Below are positions 14,192 through 22,939 of a DNA stretch of 26,469 nucleotides, piece by piece. Both the position numbers and the translations under genes were made by a program. The stretch lies in contig JBEKLQ010000053.1 in assembly GCA_050010115.1 (NCBI GenBank), positions 1 through 26,469 of the forward strand, read 5' to 3'. This DNA is from JAKACA01 sp050010115 (GTDB lineage: Bacteria > Actinomycetota > Acidimicrobiia > Acidimicrobiales > Bog-793). Position 1 is the stretch's first letter; the number at the start of each line of letters is the position of its first letter. The notes beneath the pieces are model-generated. The model was not told the DNA's origin. It saw nothing but the letters and a program-made list of their open reading frames with translations, and did no database searches.

Positions 14192-15322
14192 TCAGCCGAA
14201 CAGCGCCGTCACGAACTCCTCGGGGTCGAACTCGACGAGGTCCGCAGCGGTCTCGCCCAGCCCGACAAGCTTGATCGGGAGGCCGAGCTCGCTGCGGATG
14301 GCCAGGACCACGCCACCCTTTGCGGTGCCGTCGAGCTTCGTGAGCACGATCCCGGTCACTCCGACGGCCTCGGTGAACTGCTTGGCCTGCACCAGGCCGT
14401 TCTGCCCCGTAGTGGCGTCGAGCACGAGCAGGACCTCGGTCAATCGGCCGGGCGGTCGCTCGGCGATCCGGCGTACTTTTCGCAGCTCCTCCATGAGGTT
14501 GACTTTGGTGTGTAACCGGCCGGCGGTGTCCGCCAGCACGAGGTCGACGCTGCGCGCTGCGGCATGGGCCACAGCATCGAAGATGACCGACGAGGGGTCG
14601 GCGCCCTCGGCTCCACGGATGAGGGAAGCGCCCGATCGCTCCGCCCACGTCTCCAGCTGCTCGCCCGCGGCGGCACGAAAGGTGTCACCCGCCGCCAGCA
14701 CGACGCTCCTACCTTCGGCGGTCTCACGAGCGGCGACCTTGCCGATCGTCGTTGTCTTGCCGACTCCGTTCACGCCGACGAACAACCAAATCGTTGGGCC
14801 TTCGCTGTCGCCCATCGCCAGATCCGGCCGATCACCCTCGAACATGGCGACGAGATCAGCTCGCAGCGCATCGAGGAGGGCCTCGGGCTGGGCCTCCACC
14901 TCGCCCGAGCGCACTTTCGCCCTCAGGTCATCGAGCACCCGTGTTGTCGTGCGGACCCCGGCATCGGCGAGCAGGAGCGCTTCCTCCAGCTCGTCGAACG
15001 TGGAGTCATCGAAGCCGCGCCCGCGAATCCCGTCGAGATAGCCCCCGAGCAGCTGGCGCGCCTTGCCGAGGCGCTCCCGGAGCGCCGGGCGCTCCGACGG
15101 CCCTGCCTCCTCGGCCGGCGCCTTGGGTGCCACCTCGGCCGGCTCGACCTCGCCCGGCACGGGCGGTGCAGCCACCGGGGACGGAGCGGTCCGGGCGCCG
15201 ACGCCCTCCGGTGGTCCCGGGGCCCGCAGGCGGCGGTGAGACCTCGTCGCCACTCCCAGACCCGTAGCAGCCACCACGAGCACGGCGGCGACGATGATGA
15301 GGATCAATTCGACGGTCGACAT
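14192..15322 (-). CDS. ftsY: Signal recognition particle receptor FtsY
   Basis: A 376-residue SRP receptor GTPase, partner of Ffh at the membrane. An N-terminal hydrophobic segment (residues 4-26, ELILIIVAAVLVVAATGLGV) anchors it, as in other actinobacterial FtsY. A Pro/Ala/Glu-rich linker (about 30-80) leads to the NG domain: LLLADAGVRTTTRVL, GVNGVGKTTTIGKVA, DTAGRLHTK, TKLDGTAKGGV and LVGLGETAADL. The gene is 187 bases downstream of smc and 99 bases upstream of ffh; the former gap contains a tandem-repeat array. The ATG at 15322 has only a weak ribosome-binding site. Confidence 0.96.
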   Translation of the reverse strand: MSTVELILIIVAAVLVVAATGLGVATRSHRRLRAPGPPEGVGARTAPSPVAAPPVPGEVEPAEVAPKAPAEEAGPSERPALRERLGKARQLLGGYLDGIRGRGFDDSTFDELEEALLLADAGVRTTTRVLDDLRAKVRSGEVEAQPEALLDALRADLVAMFEGDRPDLAMGDSEGPTIWLFVGVNGVGKTTTIGKVAARETAEGRSVVLAAGDTFRAAAGEQLETWAERSGASLIRGAEGADPSSVIFDAVAHAAARSVDLVLADTAGRLHTKVNLMEELRKVRRIAERPPGRLTEVLLVLDATTGQNGLVQAKQFTEAVGVTGIVLTKLDGTAKGGVVLAIRSELGLPIKLVGLGETAADLVEFDPEEFVTALFG

Positions 15323-15412
15323 GGCTGGCGGAGCCTACCGGTGGTCGTCATGCACCCCGAACCGGAGGTCGGGGCCTGGTCGGGCGACCGGCGAGCTGGT
15401 CACGCGGGCCCC

Positions 15413-15499
15413 GGAGAGCCCGATGCCCCCGGAGAGCCCGCTGGCCCCGGAGAGCCCGATGCCCCGGAGAGCCCGCTGCCCCGGAGAGCCCGATGCCCC
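15413..15499. repeat. Five tandem repeats of 17-18 bases between smc and ftsY
   Basis: GGAGAGCCCG begins at 15413, 15431, 15449, 15466 and 15483, so periods are 18, 18, 17 and 17. The bases after it alternate between ATGCC-type and CTG-type, so the higher-order unit is about 35 bases. The array lies just after the smc stop on the transcribed strand. No protein reading is expected from it. Confidence 0.85.
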
Positions 15500-15509
15500 C
15501 GGAACAGCG

Positions 15510-18500
15510 TCAGCCGGTGCGGGTCGCCCGTTGCGATCCGAGCCGCTCGCTCACGACCTTGGATGCGCCCCCCGGCTGCAACGAGACGCCGTAGAGGACG
15601 TCTGCGGACTCCATGGTGCGCTTTTGGTGGGAGACCAGGAGCAGCTGGGCGTCGTTGCGGAACTCGTCAAGCAGGTCCAGGAACCGGTGCAGGTTGATGT
15701 CGTCGAGTGCCGCCTCGACCTCGTCCATCAAGTAGAACGGCGACGGCCGGCTGCGGAACACGGCGAACAGGAATGCCAGCGCCACGAGTGACCGCTCGCC
15801 ACCGGAGAGCAGTGACAACCGGCGGATGTTGCGCCCGGCGGGGCGTGCGTCGATCTCTACACCCGTGGAGAGCAGGTCGTCCGGGTCGACGAGGCTCAGC
15901 CGGCCGCTGCCGCCCGGGAAGAGCGTGGCGAACAGCGTCTCGAAATGCTGGGCCACGTCGGCGAACGCCTCGGTGAACCCGTTGACGATCTCCGCGTCGA
16001 CGGCCCGGATCACCCTCCCGAGCTCTCGCCGAGCAGCCCGGACGTCCTCGAGCTGGCCCGCAAGGAAACCATCCCGCTCCTCCAACGCCGCCAGCTCCTC
16101 CAACGCGAGCGGGTTGACGGGGCCGAGTAGCCGCAGCTCGCGTTCCAGCTCCCGGACCCGTGCGGCCGGTGGCGTCCCTGGCGGGAGCTCCGGGCACTCT
16201 GCCGCCATGGCTTCGGCGGGTTCGGTCTCGAGCTCGTGGCGGAGCGTCTCGATCGCCGTCTCCAAGCGCACCCGCAGCTCGGCGAGCTCCAGCTCGGTCC
16301 GTTGGAACCGCTCACGGACACCCGCCAGCTCCCGTTCGGCGTTGCCTCGCGACAGCCGCGCCTGGCTGAGCTGAGTGCTGATCGCGCTCAGGGCCGAGTC
16401 GTGCTGACGCCGGGTCTCGCGCAGGTGCGAGAGCACGGTGTCGAGCTCGGTGACGAGCTCGCTCACGGAACCCGTGAGCCGCTCCAAGGCGCGTGCAGCG
16501 GCTTCGTGGCCTTTACGGCGCGCGGCCGCCTCCGATCGCGCGGTCTCGTAGCCCGCCAAGCGCGACTCCACGTCGCTCCGCCGGGCGGACAGCATGTGGC
16601 GGCGCTCCTCCAGACCGGCTCCGCGGACACCCAGCTCCGCTCGCCGCGCCGCCAGCGCCCGCCCGCGCTCGTCGAGCGAACGCCGTTCGGCGGCAGCGGA
16701 CTCGGCGACCTCGGCGATCTCCCGTTCGAACTCCTCTGCGATGGCTAGATCCACGCCGAGCTGGTCGAGCGTGGCACCAAGCTCCGCCATCCGGTGCCCG
16801 CACTCCGATCGAGCAGCAGCGGCAAGCGGAACCTGCTGTCGCAGGAGCGACAAGCGGCGCGAGAGGTCCTCACGCTGGGCTCTCGACTGGCGCTCCTCGG
16901 CCGCGGCCGCCTCGAACCGCCGGCCGGCGCTGGACGCGGTGGAACGGGCAGCGACGTGCACTTGGCGGGCGTGTTCCGCCGACACTCGAGCCTCCGCTGC
17001 GGCCGTCTCGGCGAGGGCCGCTTCCAGCCGGACGACTTCCAGCGCAGCTTTGGTGGCGCCGGCGCGGCCTGCTCCGAGCCGCCAGCCGCGCGCCGAGAAA
17101 CGATCCCCCTCCAGCGTCACTACCACCCCGCCGTCCGGCAGCGAGCTGGCAAGGTCGAGGGCAGCGGCAAGGTCTCCACGGCAGAGCACTACGCCGGTGA
17201 GCAGGTCGTCCAGCAGTCTCGCCACGCCGGCATGAGACGTCCGCACGCACGAGCGAAGCAGCTCGCCACCTGACGAGCGGACGCCGGCGGCGGAGGCGGG
17301 CGCAGTACCGGCGGCGGAGGCGGGCGCGGTACCGGCGGCGGAGGCGGGCGCGGTGCCGGCAACGCCAGCCGAGCCCGTCGTTGCGTCGTCGACCCGTACG
17401 ACGGCTCCGTCGATTCCGGACTCGCGGAGGTGCTCGATCGCGGAGCGCGACGCGGCAGAGCCCTCGACGACCACCGCGCCGAGCGCCTCGGCGACGCCGG
17501 CCTCGAACGCCAGCTCGCAGCCGGGGTCGAGCTCGACGACGTCGAGCAGCGTTCCGAGCACGCCGGTCCTGCCGGCGAGGTGCTCGACTCCCGCGCGGGC
17601 GTGTGCCTCGTCGAGCGCGACCTGCAGCGCGTGGGCGCGAGCGGCGAGCCCCTGCGAACGCTCGACCGCTTCGCGAGCGCCTGCCTCCGCTGTCATCACG
17701 CCGGCGGCTGCTTCCCGCTCTGCGTCCTCCGCCGCGATGAGCTCCGAACGGGCTGCACCGGTCACTGCCGAGAACCGCTCCCCATCGACCACGGCTTGTG
17801 CGGCCTGCATCTCGAGCTCGGACAGCTGGCGGGCGGATGCCTCCTCCCGCTCGGTCGCGCGGGCCATGGCCTCACGGGCGGAGGCCAACTCGTCCCGGAC
17901 CGAATCGCGGTGGCGCCGCAGGCGAGCCGCCTCGCTCGAGGCCTGCGCGGCGGCCGTCCCACCGCCGGGTTGGGCACGACCGAGCCACGCTGCCTCGTCC
18001 GAGGCCAGCTGGGCCGCTTCGGCGTCGAGCGCTTCGCGCTCGGGTGCGAGCGACTCTGCGAGAGCCGAGGCTTCGGCCAGCTCGGTCTCGAGCCGGGCCG
18101 CCTCCGCCTCCAGGGCGGCTACGACGTCGGCCTGCGCACTCGCCTCCATCGCCAGGGCGACGCTGCGCCGCCGTTCCGCGATCACGTTGCCGACACCGCG
18201 GGCGCGTTCGTACAGGCGCTCGGCCTCGCCCAACTGTGCGACGACGTCATTGGCCTGCTCGGCGGTGAGGCTCGCCTCCGAGCGCGCCACCAATTCGTCC
18301 AGGCGGCTCAGTTCAGCCTTCAGCCGGTCTTCGCCGGACTGCAGGAGCTGCCGGGCATCGCCGGCCTCGGTGAGACGCCGCTGCAGCGATGTCAGCTCTG
18401 TGCCGGCCAGGTGCAGCCTGAGCGCTCGCAGTTCGGCCGCGAGCGAGTCGTGCCGGCGCGCTGCCTCGGCCTGGCGTTCGAGCGGGCGCAGCTGGCGGCG

Positions 18501-19094
18501 GACCTCCCGGTGGAGATCCTGCAGCCGCATGAGGTTGGCCTCGGTGGACTCGATTCGCCGCTCGGCGCGCTCACGCCGGCGGCGGAACTTGAGGATGCCG
18601 GCGGCCTCTTCGATCACCGCCCGGCGGTCCTCCGGGCGCGACTGCAGGATCTGATCGAGCTGGCCTTGGCCCATGATGACGTGCTGCTGCCGCCCGACTC
18701 CGGCGTCCGACAGGACCTCTTGGATGTCCAGCAGCCGGCAGGCAGCGCCGTTCATCGAGTACTCGCTCTCACCGGTGCGGAACAGCGTCCGGGTGATCGT
18801 CACCTCGGCCAGGTCGACGGGTAGGCGCCGGGACGAATTGTCGATGGTGAGGGAGACCTCGGCCCGGCCGAGGGCGGGTCGTTTCGAGGTGCCGGCGAAG
18901 ATCACGTCGTCCATCTTCGACGAGCGCACGACCCGTGGGCCTTGAGCCCCGAGCACCCAGGCGACGGCGTCGACGACGTTGGACTTGCCCGACCCGTTGG
19001 GGCCGACGATGACTGTGACCCCCGGCTCGAATTCGAGCGTGGTCCGGTCGGCGAAGGATTTGAACCCACGGAGAGAGAGCGCCTTGAGGTACAC
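15510..19094 (-). CDS. smc: Chromosome segregation ATPase SMC
   Basis: About 1194 residues. SMC dimers load on DNA and compact and separate chromosomes. The N-terminal head has GFKSFADRT and Walker A GPNGSGKS (residues 31-38). Long Ala/Glu/Arg-rich coiled coils flank a hinge (about residues 520-680, starting near GVLGTLLDVV). The C-terminal head has the signature LSGGERSLVALAFLFAVF and Walker B FYLMDEVEAALDD. The hinge contains three copies of an AGTAPASA unit. The start is uncertain: I prefer the GTG at 19094, where the protein begins YLKALSLRGFKSF as in homologues. A GTG at 19106 and an ATG at 19160 are in frame, and none has a strong ribosome-binding site. scpA and scpB are not in the window. 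Confidence 0.95.
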   Translation of the reverse strand: MYLKALSLRGFKSFADRTTLEFEPGVTVIVGPNGSGKSNVVDAVAWVLGAQGPRVVRSSKMDDVIFAGTSKRPALGRAEVSLTIDNSSRRLPVDLAEVTITRTLFRTGESEYSMNGAACRLLDIQEVLSDAGVGRQQHVIMGQGQLDQILQSRPEDRRAVIEEAAGILKFRRRRERAERRIESTEANLMRLQDLHREVRRQLRPLERQAEAARRHDSLAAELRALRLHLAGTELTSLQRRLTEAGDARQLLQSGEDRLKAELSRLDELVARSEASLTAEQANDVVAQLGEAERLYERARGVGNVIAERRRSVALAMEASAQADVVAALEAEAARLETELAEASALAESLAPEREALDAEAAQLASDEAAWLGRAQPGGGTAAAQASSEAARLRRHRDSVRDELASAREAMARATEREEASARQLSELEMQAAQAVVDGERFSAVTGAARSELIAAEDAEREAAAGVMTAEAGAREAVERSQGLAARAHALQVALDEAHARAGVEHLAGRTGVLGTLLDVVELDPGCELAFEAGVAEALGAVVVEGSAASRSAIEHLRESGIDGAVVRVDDATTGSAGVAGTAPASAAGTAPASAAGTAPASAAGVRSSGGELLRSCVRTSHAGVARLLDDLLTGVVLCRGDLAAALDLASSLPDGGVVVTLEGDRFSARGWRLGAGRAGATKAALEVVRLEAALAETAAAEARVSAEHARQVHVAARSTASSAGRRFEAAAAEERQSRAQREDLSRRLSLLRQQVPLAAAARSECGHRMAELGATLDQLGVDLAIAEEFEREIAEVAESAAAERRSLDERGRALAARRAELGVRGAGLEERRHMLSARRSDVESRLAGYETARSEAAARRKGHEAAARALERLTGSVSELVTELDTVLSHLRETRRQHDSALSAISTQLSQARLSRGNAERELAGVRERFQRTELELAELRVRLETAIETLRHELETEPAEAMAAECPELPPGTPPAARVRELERELRLLGPVNPLALEELAALEERDGFLAGQLEDVRAARRELGRVIRAVDAEIVNGFTEAFADVAQHFETLFATLFPGGSGRLSLVDPDDLLSTGVEIDARPAGRNIRRLSLLSGGERSLVALAFLFAVFRSRPSPFYLMDEVEAALDDINLHRFLDLLDEFRNDAQLLLVSHQKRTMESADVLYGVSLQPGGASKVVSERLGSQRATRTG
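17284..17355 (-). repeat. Three 24-base repeats inside the SMC hinge
   Basis: Units at 17284-17307, 17308-17331 and 17332-17355 differ by one or two bases. Each encodes 8 residues (AGTAPASA in some register). They form an Ala/Thr/Pro-rich loop within the hinge region after VVRVDDATTG, and are absent from the SMC hinges I know. Confidence 0.85.
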
Positions 19095-19175
19095 AGCGAG
19101 GCTCACGCTATCCGCGGACGAACGGCTGCCCGGGGATGCCTGCTGGCCTGGAACGACCATCCAGCCCGGCGGATC

Positions 19176-20015
19176 TCAGCTCTGGCAGCCCTCGCAGCAG
19201 TAGGCGACACGAGCCCCAAAACGCACCCTCGTGACCGTCGCCCCACAGCGCCCGCAGGGCTCGCCGGCGCGGTCGTAGACCTGGTGCCGGCCCTGGTAGG
19301 AGCCGAGCTCACCCATCAGATCCCGGTACCGCTGGTCCCGCAGCGACGACCCCCGGAGCTCGACCGCCTTGCCGAGCACGGCCGAGATGGACCGAGCCAG
19401 GCGCCGGATCTCGTCAACCGAGAGCGTGTCGGTGCGCCGGTCCGGCCGAACCCGAGCAGCAAAACAGACCTCGTCGGCATAGATGCTCCCCACTCCCGAG
19501 ATGACGCGCTGATCGGTCAGCGCTGCCTTCAAGGGCACCTTGTGACCCGCCAGCCGTTCGCGCAGCACTCGAGCGCCCAACCCGTCCACCAGTGGATCGG
19601 GCCCGAAACGGGCGAAATCCTCGGGCAACCCGTCCGGACCGACCTCGTCGGTCAGGTACCACTCCCCGAAGGTCCGCGGGTCGACGAACCGCAACTCGCT
19701 CCCATCGGCCAGCTTCGCCACCACGTGGGTGTGCGGCGTCAACGGCGCCGCCTCCGGATCGGCAGCCCACAGCAGCTGCCCACTCATGCGGAGGTGGATG
19801 ACCAGCACTTCCGAGCTGTCGAGCTCAATAGCGAGCCACTTGCCCTTCCGCCGGACCGCCTCCACGCGCCGGCCCGCGAGGCGAGCTGTCATCTCCGTCG
19901 CCGGCTGCCTGCGGACGGCGCGCCGCCCCGTGACCACGACCTCGGTGAAGCGCCGCCCGACGAGATGCTCCTCGAGACCCTTGCGGACGGTCTCGACCTC
20001 GGGCAGCTCAGGCAC
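19176..20015 (-). CDS. mutM: Formamidopyrimidine-DNA glycosylase
   Basis: A 279-residue Fpg/MutM that removes 8-oxoguanine and related oxidised purines and nicks the DNA. After Met removal the catalytic Pro-Glu (PELPEVETVR) is N-terminal. RRKGKWLAI carries the beta-clamp Lys. LRMSGQL, DPRTFG and the GVGSIYADEV helix-turn-helix are present. The C-terminal zinc finger is complete (CGRC ... CCEGC). The frame opens 40 codons further upstream, but the GTG at 20015 is certain because Pro must follow the initiator. That GTG overlaps the rnc stop by 8 bases, implying coupling. Confidence 0.97.
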   Translation of the reverse strand: MPELPEVETVRKGLEEHLVGRRFTEVVVTGRRAVRRQPATEMTARLAGRRVEAVRRKGKWLAIELDSSEVLVIHLRMSGQLLWAADPEAAPLTPHTHVVAKLADGSELRFVDPRTFGEWYLTDEVGPDGLPEDFARFGPDPLVDGLGARVLRERLAGHKVPLKAALTDQRVISGVGSIYADEVCFAARVRPDRRTDTLSVDEIRRLARSISAVLGKAVELRGSSLRDQRYRDLMGELGSYQGRHQVYDRAGEPCGRCGATVTRVRFGARVAYCCEGCQS

Positions 20016-20787
20016 GAGTCGGGTCGTACAGGCCCGGCGTCTCGCCGCCCAGGTCCGTCCCCTCGCTGGGCTTGTGACCGCGGGCCCGTTCGAGCAGCAC
20101 CGCCAGCGCGACCTCGGCGGCGTGCCGCTCGGCATCCTTCTTGGACCGGCCGACGCCGGTGCCGAGCCGCTCCCCTCTGACGATCACCTCCGCAGTGAAC
20201 TGCTTGGCGTGGTCCGGCCCGCGCTCTTGGACCGCGTAGACCGGCGCGCCGAGCGCCATCTGGACGGCGATCTCCTGCAGCCGGTTCTTCGGGTCGCCGA
20301 GCCGGGCGGATTGGGCGATCTCGATCACGTGGCCGCCGAGGAGGTCGAGCACCAGCGTGCGAGCGCCCTCCAGGCCGGCGGCGAGGTACACGGCGCCGAT
20401 GACGGCTTCCACGCAATCGGCCAGGATCGAGGCTTTGTGGCGGCCTCCTGAGCTCTCCTCACCCTTGCCCAGCAACAGTGCCGGCCCGAGGCCGAGCGCC
20501 TCGGCCGCAGGCGCCAGCGCGAGCGTGCTCACGACCGCAGCCCGCACCCTGGCGAGGTCACCTTCGGGCAGATCCGGGAACGAGGCGTACAAGTGGTCGG
20601 TGATGACGAGGCCGAGCACGGCGTCGCCGAGCAATTCGAGGCGCTCGTTGGAGGGCTGCGTGGGGGTTTCGGCGCAAAAGGAACGGTGGGAGAGCGCCTG
20701 GCGCAACAGCTCGGGCGGGATCGCAAACGCGGCCAAGCGGTCGGACAGCGCGGAAGTGGAGCTACCGCCGGCCTCGATCTCGGTCAT
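20008..20787 (-). CDS. rnc: Ribonuclease III
   Basis: A 259-residue RNase III that cleaves double-stranded RNA in rRNA and mRNA processing. The catalytic signature NERLELLGDAVLGL is at residues 47-60, with the second acidic cluster in LADCVEAVIGAVYLAAG. The C-terminal dsRNA-binding domain (about 160-232) has DPKNRLQEIAVQ and GVGRSKKDAERHAAEVAL. A ~25-residue polar tail follows. The ATG at 20787 is 17 bases after acpP, and its stop overlaps mutM. The acpP-rnc-mutM-smc order is conserved in many Gram-positive bacteria. Confidence 0.97.
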   Translation of the reverse strand: MTEIEAGGSSTSALSDRLAAFAIPPELLRQALSHRSFCAETPTQPSNERLELLGDAVLGLVITDHLYASFPDLPEGDLARVRAAVVSTLALAPAAEALGLGPALLLGKGEESSGGRHKASILADCVEAVIGAVYLAAGLEGARTLVLDLLGGHVIEIAQSARLGDPKNRLQEIAVQMALGAPVYAVQERGPDHAKQFTAEVIVRGERLGTGVGRSKKDAERHAAEVALAVLLERARGHKPSEGTDLGGETPGLYDPTRA

Positions 20788-20804
20788 GCCGGCATCGGTG
20801 TGGC

Positions 20805-21086
20805 TCAGGCCGCGTCGAGCTTTGCCGTCACGTAGTCGACTGCGTCACGCACCGTGCGAAGGTCCTCGAGATCCTCGTCATCGATCCGGAAACCCTCGAC
20901 CTTGTCACTCAGCTCCTCCTCCAACGCCTCCACGAGCTCGATGAGCGCAAGGGAGTCGGCTTCGAGGTCGTCGGCGAAAGAGGAGGACTCGGTGATCACC
21001 GACGCCTCGATCTCGAGGATCTCGGCGAGCTGGTTGCGCACGATCTCCAGGATGTCGCTGCGGTTGAGGGTGTCGCCGGTCGTCAC
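20805..21086 (-). CDS. acpP: Acyl carrier protein
   Basis: A 93-residue acidic four-helix carrier for fatty-acid synthesis. Ser45 in the EADSLALIEL motif is the phosphopantetheine site. It is slightly longer than the usual ~80 residues because of an 8-residue N-terminal part and a helix 2-3 loop (SDKVEGFRIDDEDLED). The GTG at 21086 has GGAG about 7 bases upstream. It lies between plsX and rnc, the classical fatty-acid/phospholipid position. Confidence 0.95.
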   Translation of the reverse strand: MTTGDTLNRSDILEIVRNQLAEILEIEASVITESSSFADDLEADSLALIELVEALEEELSDKVEGFRIDDEDLEDLRTVRDAVDYVTAKLDAA

Positions 21087-21172
21087 GTGGGCTCCTTCGT
21101 TACCGAGGTGGTCGCCCCGGATGCTACCGCCGGCCGGGAGCGACGCGATGTCCTAGCTACTTCGCCCGCAGG

Positions 21173-22219
21173 TTAGACGCCGGCGGGCCTGGCCGCCGCA
21201 TGCCTCCCGGTTGCACCAGCCGCGACGGCGGCGGCGAGCTTGCCCGACAGGTCATGACTCGCGAGGTCGTAACCAGCACGTGCGGCGTTGACGATCGCCT
21301 TGGCGGACGACGAGCCGTGGCTGATGATGCAGACGCCCTTCAAGCCGAGCAGCATGGCGCCACCGGTGTTCTCGGGGTCGAGCGGCTCCGCACGCCGGAG
21401 CAGTTCCGGGAACAGGACGTCGCCGGCGGCTCTGGTCTCGGCATCGGTGTTGAAGACCTCCAGCAAGATGTTCATGAACACTCGGAGCCCTCCTTCGAGC
21501 GTCTTCAGCGCCACATTGCCCGTGAACCCGTCCGTGACGATGACGTTCACGCCGCCGGCGAGCAGATCGCGCCCTTCGGCGTTGCCGATGAACTCGTAGC
21601 CCGTATCGCCGGCGAGAGCGCCCTCCGCCAGCAGCGAGTGGGTCGTCTTCGTGAGGAGGTTGCCCTTGGACGACTCCTCGCCGATCGAGAGCATCGCGAC
21701 CTTGGGGCGCTCGAGCCCGTACCGCTCTCGGTAGAAGGCTGCGCCCATCTGGGCGAACTGCACGAGCCACTCGGGCTGGCAGTCTGCGTTGGCGCCGGCG
21801 TCGACGAGCACGGTCGGCTCATCACCGAGAGCTGGGAGCGGAGTGGCGATACAGGGGCGGGCGACACCCGGCAGCCGACCCATGCGGAGGAGCGCGCTCG
21901 CCATCGTCGCCCCGGTGTTGCCGGCGCTCACCATGGCGCACGCCCGACCGTCCCGGACGGCCTCAGCCGCCCGGACCAGCGACGAGTCCTTCTTCGTTCG
22001 AACACCCTTGGCGGCATCCTCGGACATGCCGATGACCTCGCTGGCAACGATCACCTCGAGATCACCGGTGTCACCGAGGCTGCCGTCGGTCGGACCGACC
22101 AGGACGACGGGGATGCCGAGCTCGTCGGCAGCGCGCCGGGCACCGAGCACGATCTCACCCGGGGCGCGATCGCCCCCCATCGCGTCGATGGCGACGGGCA
22201 GTTCCGCGAGGTTCGTCAT
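21173..22219 (-). CDS. plsX: Phosphate acyltransferase PlsX
   Basis: A 348-residue PlsX, a peripheral membrane enzyme that converts acyl-ACP to acyl-phosphate for phospholipid synthesis. Motifs are AIDAMGGDRAPGEIV, VSAGNTGATMA, VDAGANADCQPEWLVQFA, IGEESSKGN, NVIVTDGFTGNVALK and GLKGVCIISHGSS. An extra 15-residue Ala/Gly-rich tail ends the protein. The ATG at 22219 is directly preceded by an in-frame GTG at 22222; either could start it and neither has a strong ribosome-binding site. It is 40 bases after rpmF, the widespread rpmF-plsX pairing. Confidence 0.96.
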   Translation of the reverse strand: MTNLAELPVAIDAMGGDRAPGEIVLGARRAADELGIPVVLVGPTDGSLGDTGDLEVIVASEVIGMSEDAAKGVRTKKDSSLVRAAEAVRDGRACAMVSAGNTGATMASALLRMGRLPGVARPCIATPLPALGDEPTVLVDAGANADCQPEWLVQFAQMGAAFYRERYGLERPKVAMLSIGEESSKGNLLTKTTHSLLAEGALAGDTGYEFIGNAEGRDLLAGGVNVIVTDGFTGNVALKTLEGGLRVFMNILLEVFNTDAETRAAGDVLFPELLRRAEPLDPENTGGAMLLGLKGVCIISHGSSSAKAIVNAARAGYDLASHDLSGKLAAAVAAGATGRHAAARPAGV

Positions 22220-22259
22220 CACCAGCAGCCGGCGGGCGGCAGTGCAGGGACCGTGGCGC

Positions 22260-22439
22260 TCAATCGACCTCGATGGCCTGCCGCCCGTGGTACCAGCCGC
22301 AGTGAGGGCACACCACGTGGGGGAGCTTGGCCCGGCGGCATTGCGGGCAGATGCTGCGCGCGGGTTCCTTGAGCGTCCAGGCTGACGCCCGCCGGCTCCG
22401 GCTCTTCGACTTCGAGGTCTTCTTCTTGGGGACGGCCAT
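22260..22439 (-). CDS. rpmF: 50S ribosomal protein L32
   Basis: A 59-residue L32 with the usual start (AVPKKKTSKSKSRSRRA) and a full zinc-binding Cys set (CPQC ... CPHCG). The ATG at 22439 has AAGGA about 7 bases upstream; the open frame upstream is spurious. It follows the DUF177 gene by 14 bases, as in most bacteria. Confidence 0.97.
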   Translation of the reverse strand: MAVPKKKTSKSKSRSRRASAWTLKEPARSICPQCRRAKLPHVVCPHCGWYHGRQAIEVD

Positions 22440-22453
22440 CGTCGTTTCCTTAG

Positions 22454-22939
22454 TCAGTCCGAGGGGTCGAGCGCCTCGCACGAGCAGGTCTCGTGGTTAC
22501 GGTTCACGCCACATTCGGGGCACAGGCCCTTGCAGTCGTCAGCACAGAGCGGCGCGAGCGGCAACTCAAGGATACAAGCATCGTGGACCATCGGTTCCAA
22601 GTCGAGCCAGTCGGTACCCACGGCGTACTCGAGGTCCGTGTCCGGGTGGTCAGTGCAGACCTCATCGATCTGGATGATGAGCTCTCCGGTCGCCTTCTCC
22701 AGGCACCGCCGGCACGTCCCCTCGAACGGTGCACGCAGCACGCCGGCCACCGTCACGCCACCGATCACGGCCTCGACGGTGCCCGTGAGGGCCACGGGGA
22801 CGCCCTCGGGCACGCGGGAGTCGGTCACCGCCAACTCCGGGATCACCTCCGTCACCTGGACCGCGACCATGGAGCCCGGGTGCCGCCGCAGCGCTCTCAC
22901 CGGGACGAGCCATGGCCGTCCCCGCGCCGGTTCACTCAC
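22454..22939 (-). CDS. DUF177 (YceD-like) family protein
   Basis: A 161-residue protein of the DUF177/YceD family. In other bacteria the family is linked to 23S rRNA accumulation and is nearly always next to rpmF. Conserved Cys positions are visible: FEGTCRRCLE in the middle and LCADDCKGLCPECGVNRN near the end, likely binding metal. The GTG at 22939 directly follows the stop of the preceding gene, a TGA-GTG arrangement that suggests re-initiation by the same ribosome. Confidence 0.92.
   Translation of the reverse strand: MSEPARGRPWLVPVRALRRHPGSMVAVQVTEVIPELAVTDSRVPEGVPVALTGTVEAVIGGVTVAGVLRAPFEGTCRRCLEKATGELIIQIDEVCTDHPDTDLEYAVGTDWLDLEPMVHDACILELPLAPLCADDCKGLCPECGVNRNHETCSCEALDPSD

Noticed and set aside
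15413..15499. Possible CRISPR array
   Set aside because: The copies are contiguous with no unique spacers of uniform size and no cas genes nearby. The same applies to the other arrays in the window.
17430..18824. 464-codon plus-strand open frame (and overlapping 433-codon frame at 17353-18654)
   Set aside because: Antisense to the SMC coiled coil; composition is a mirror of Ala/Glu/Arg codons.
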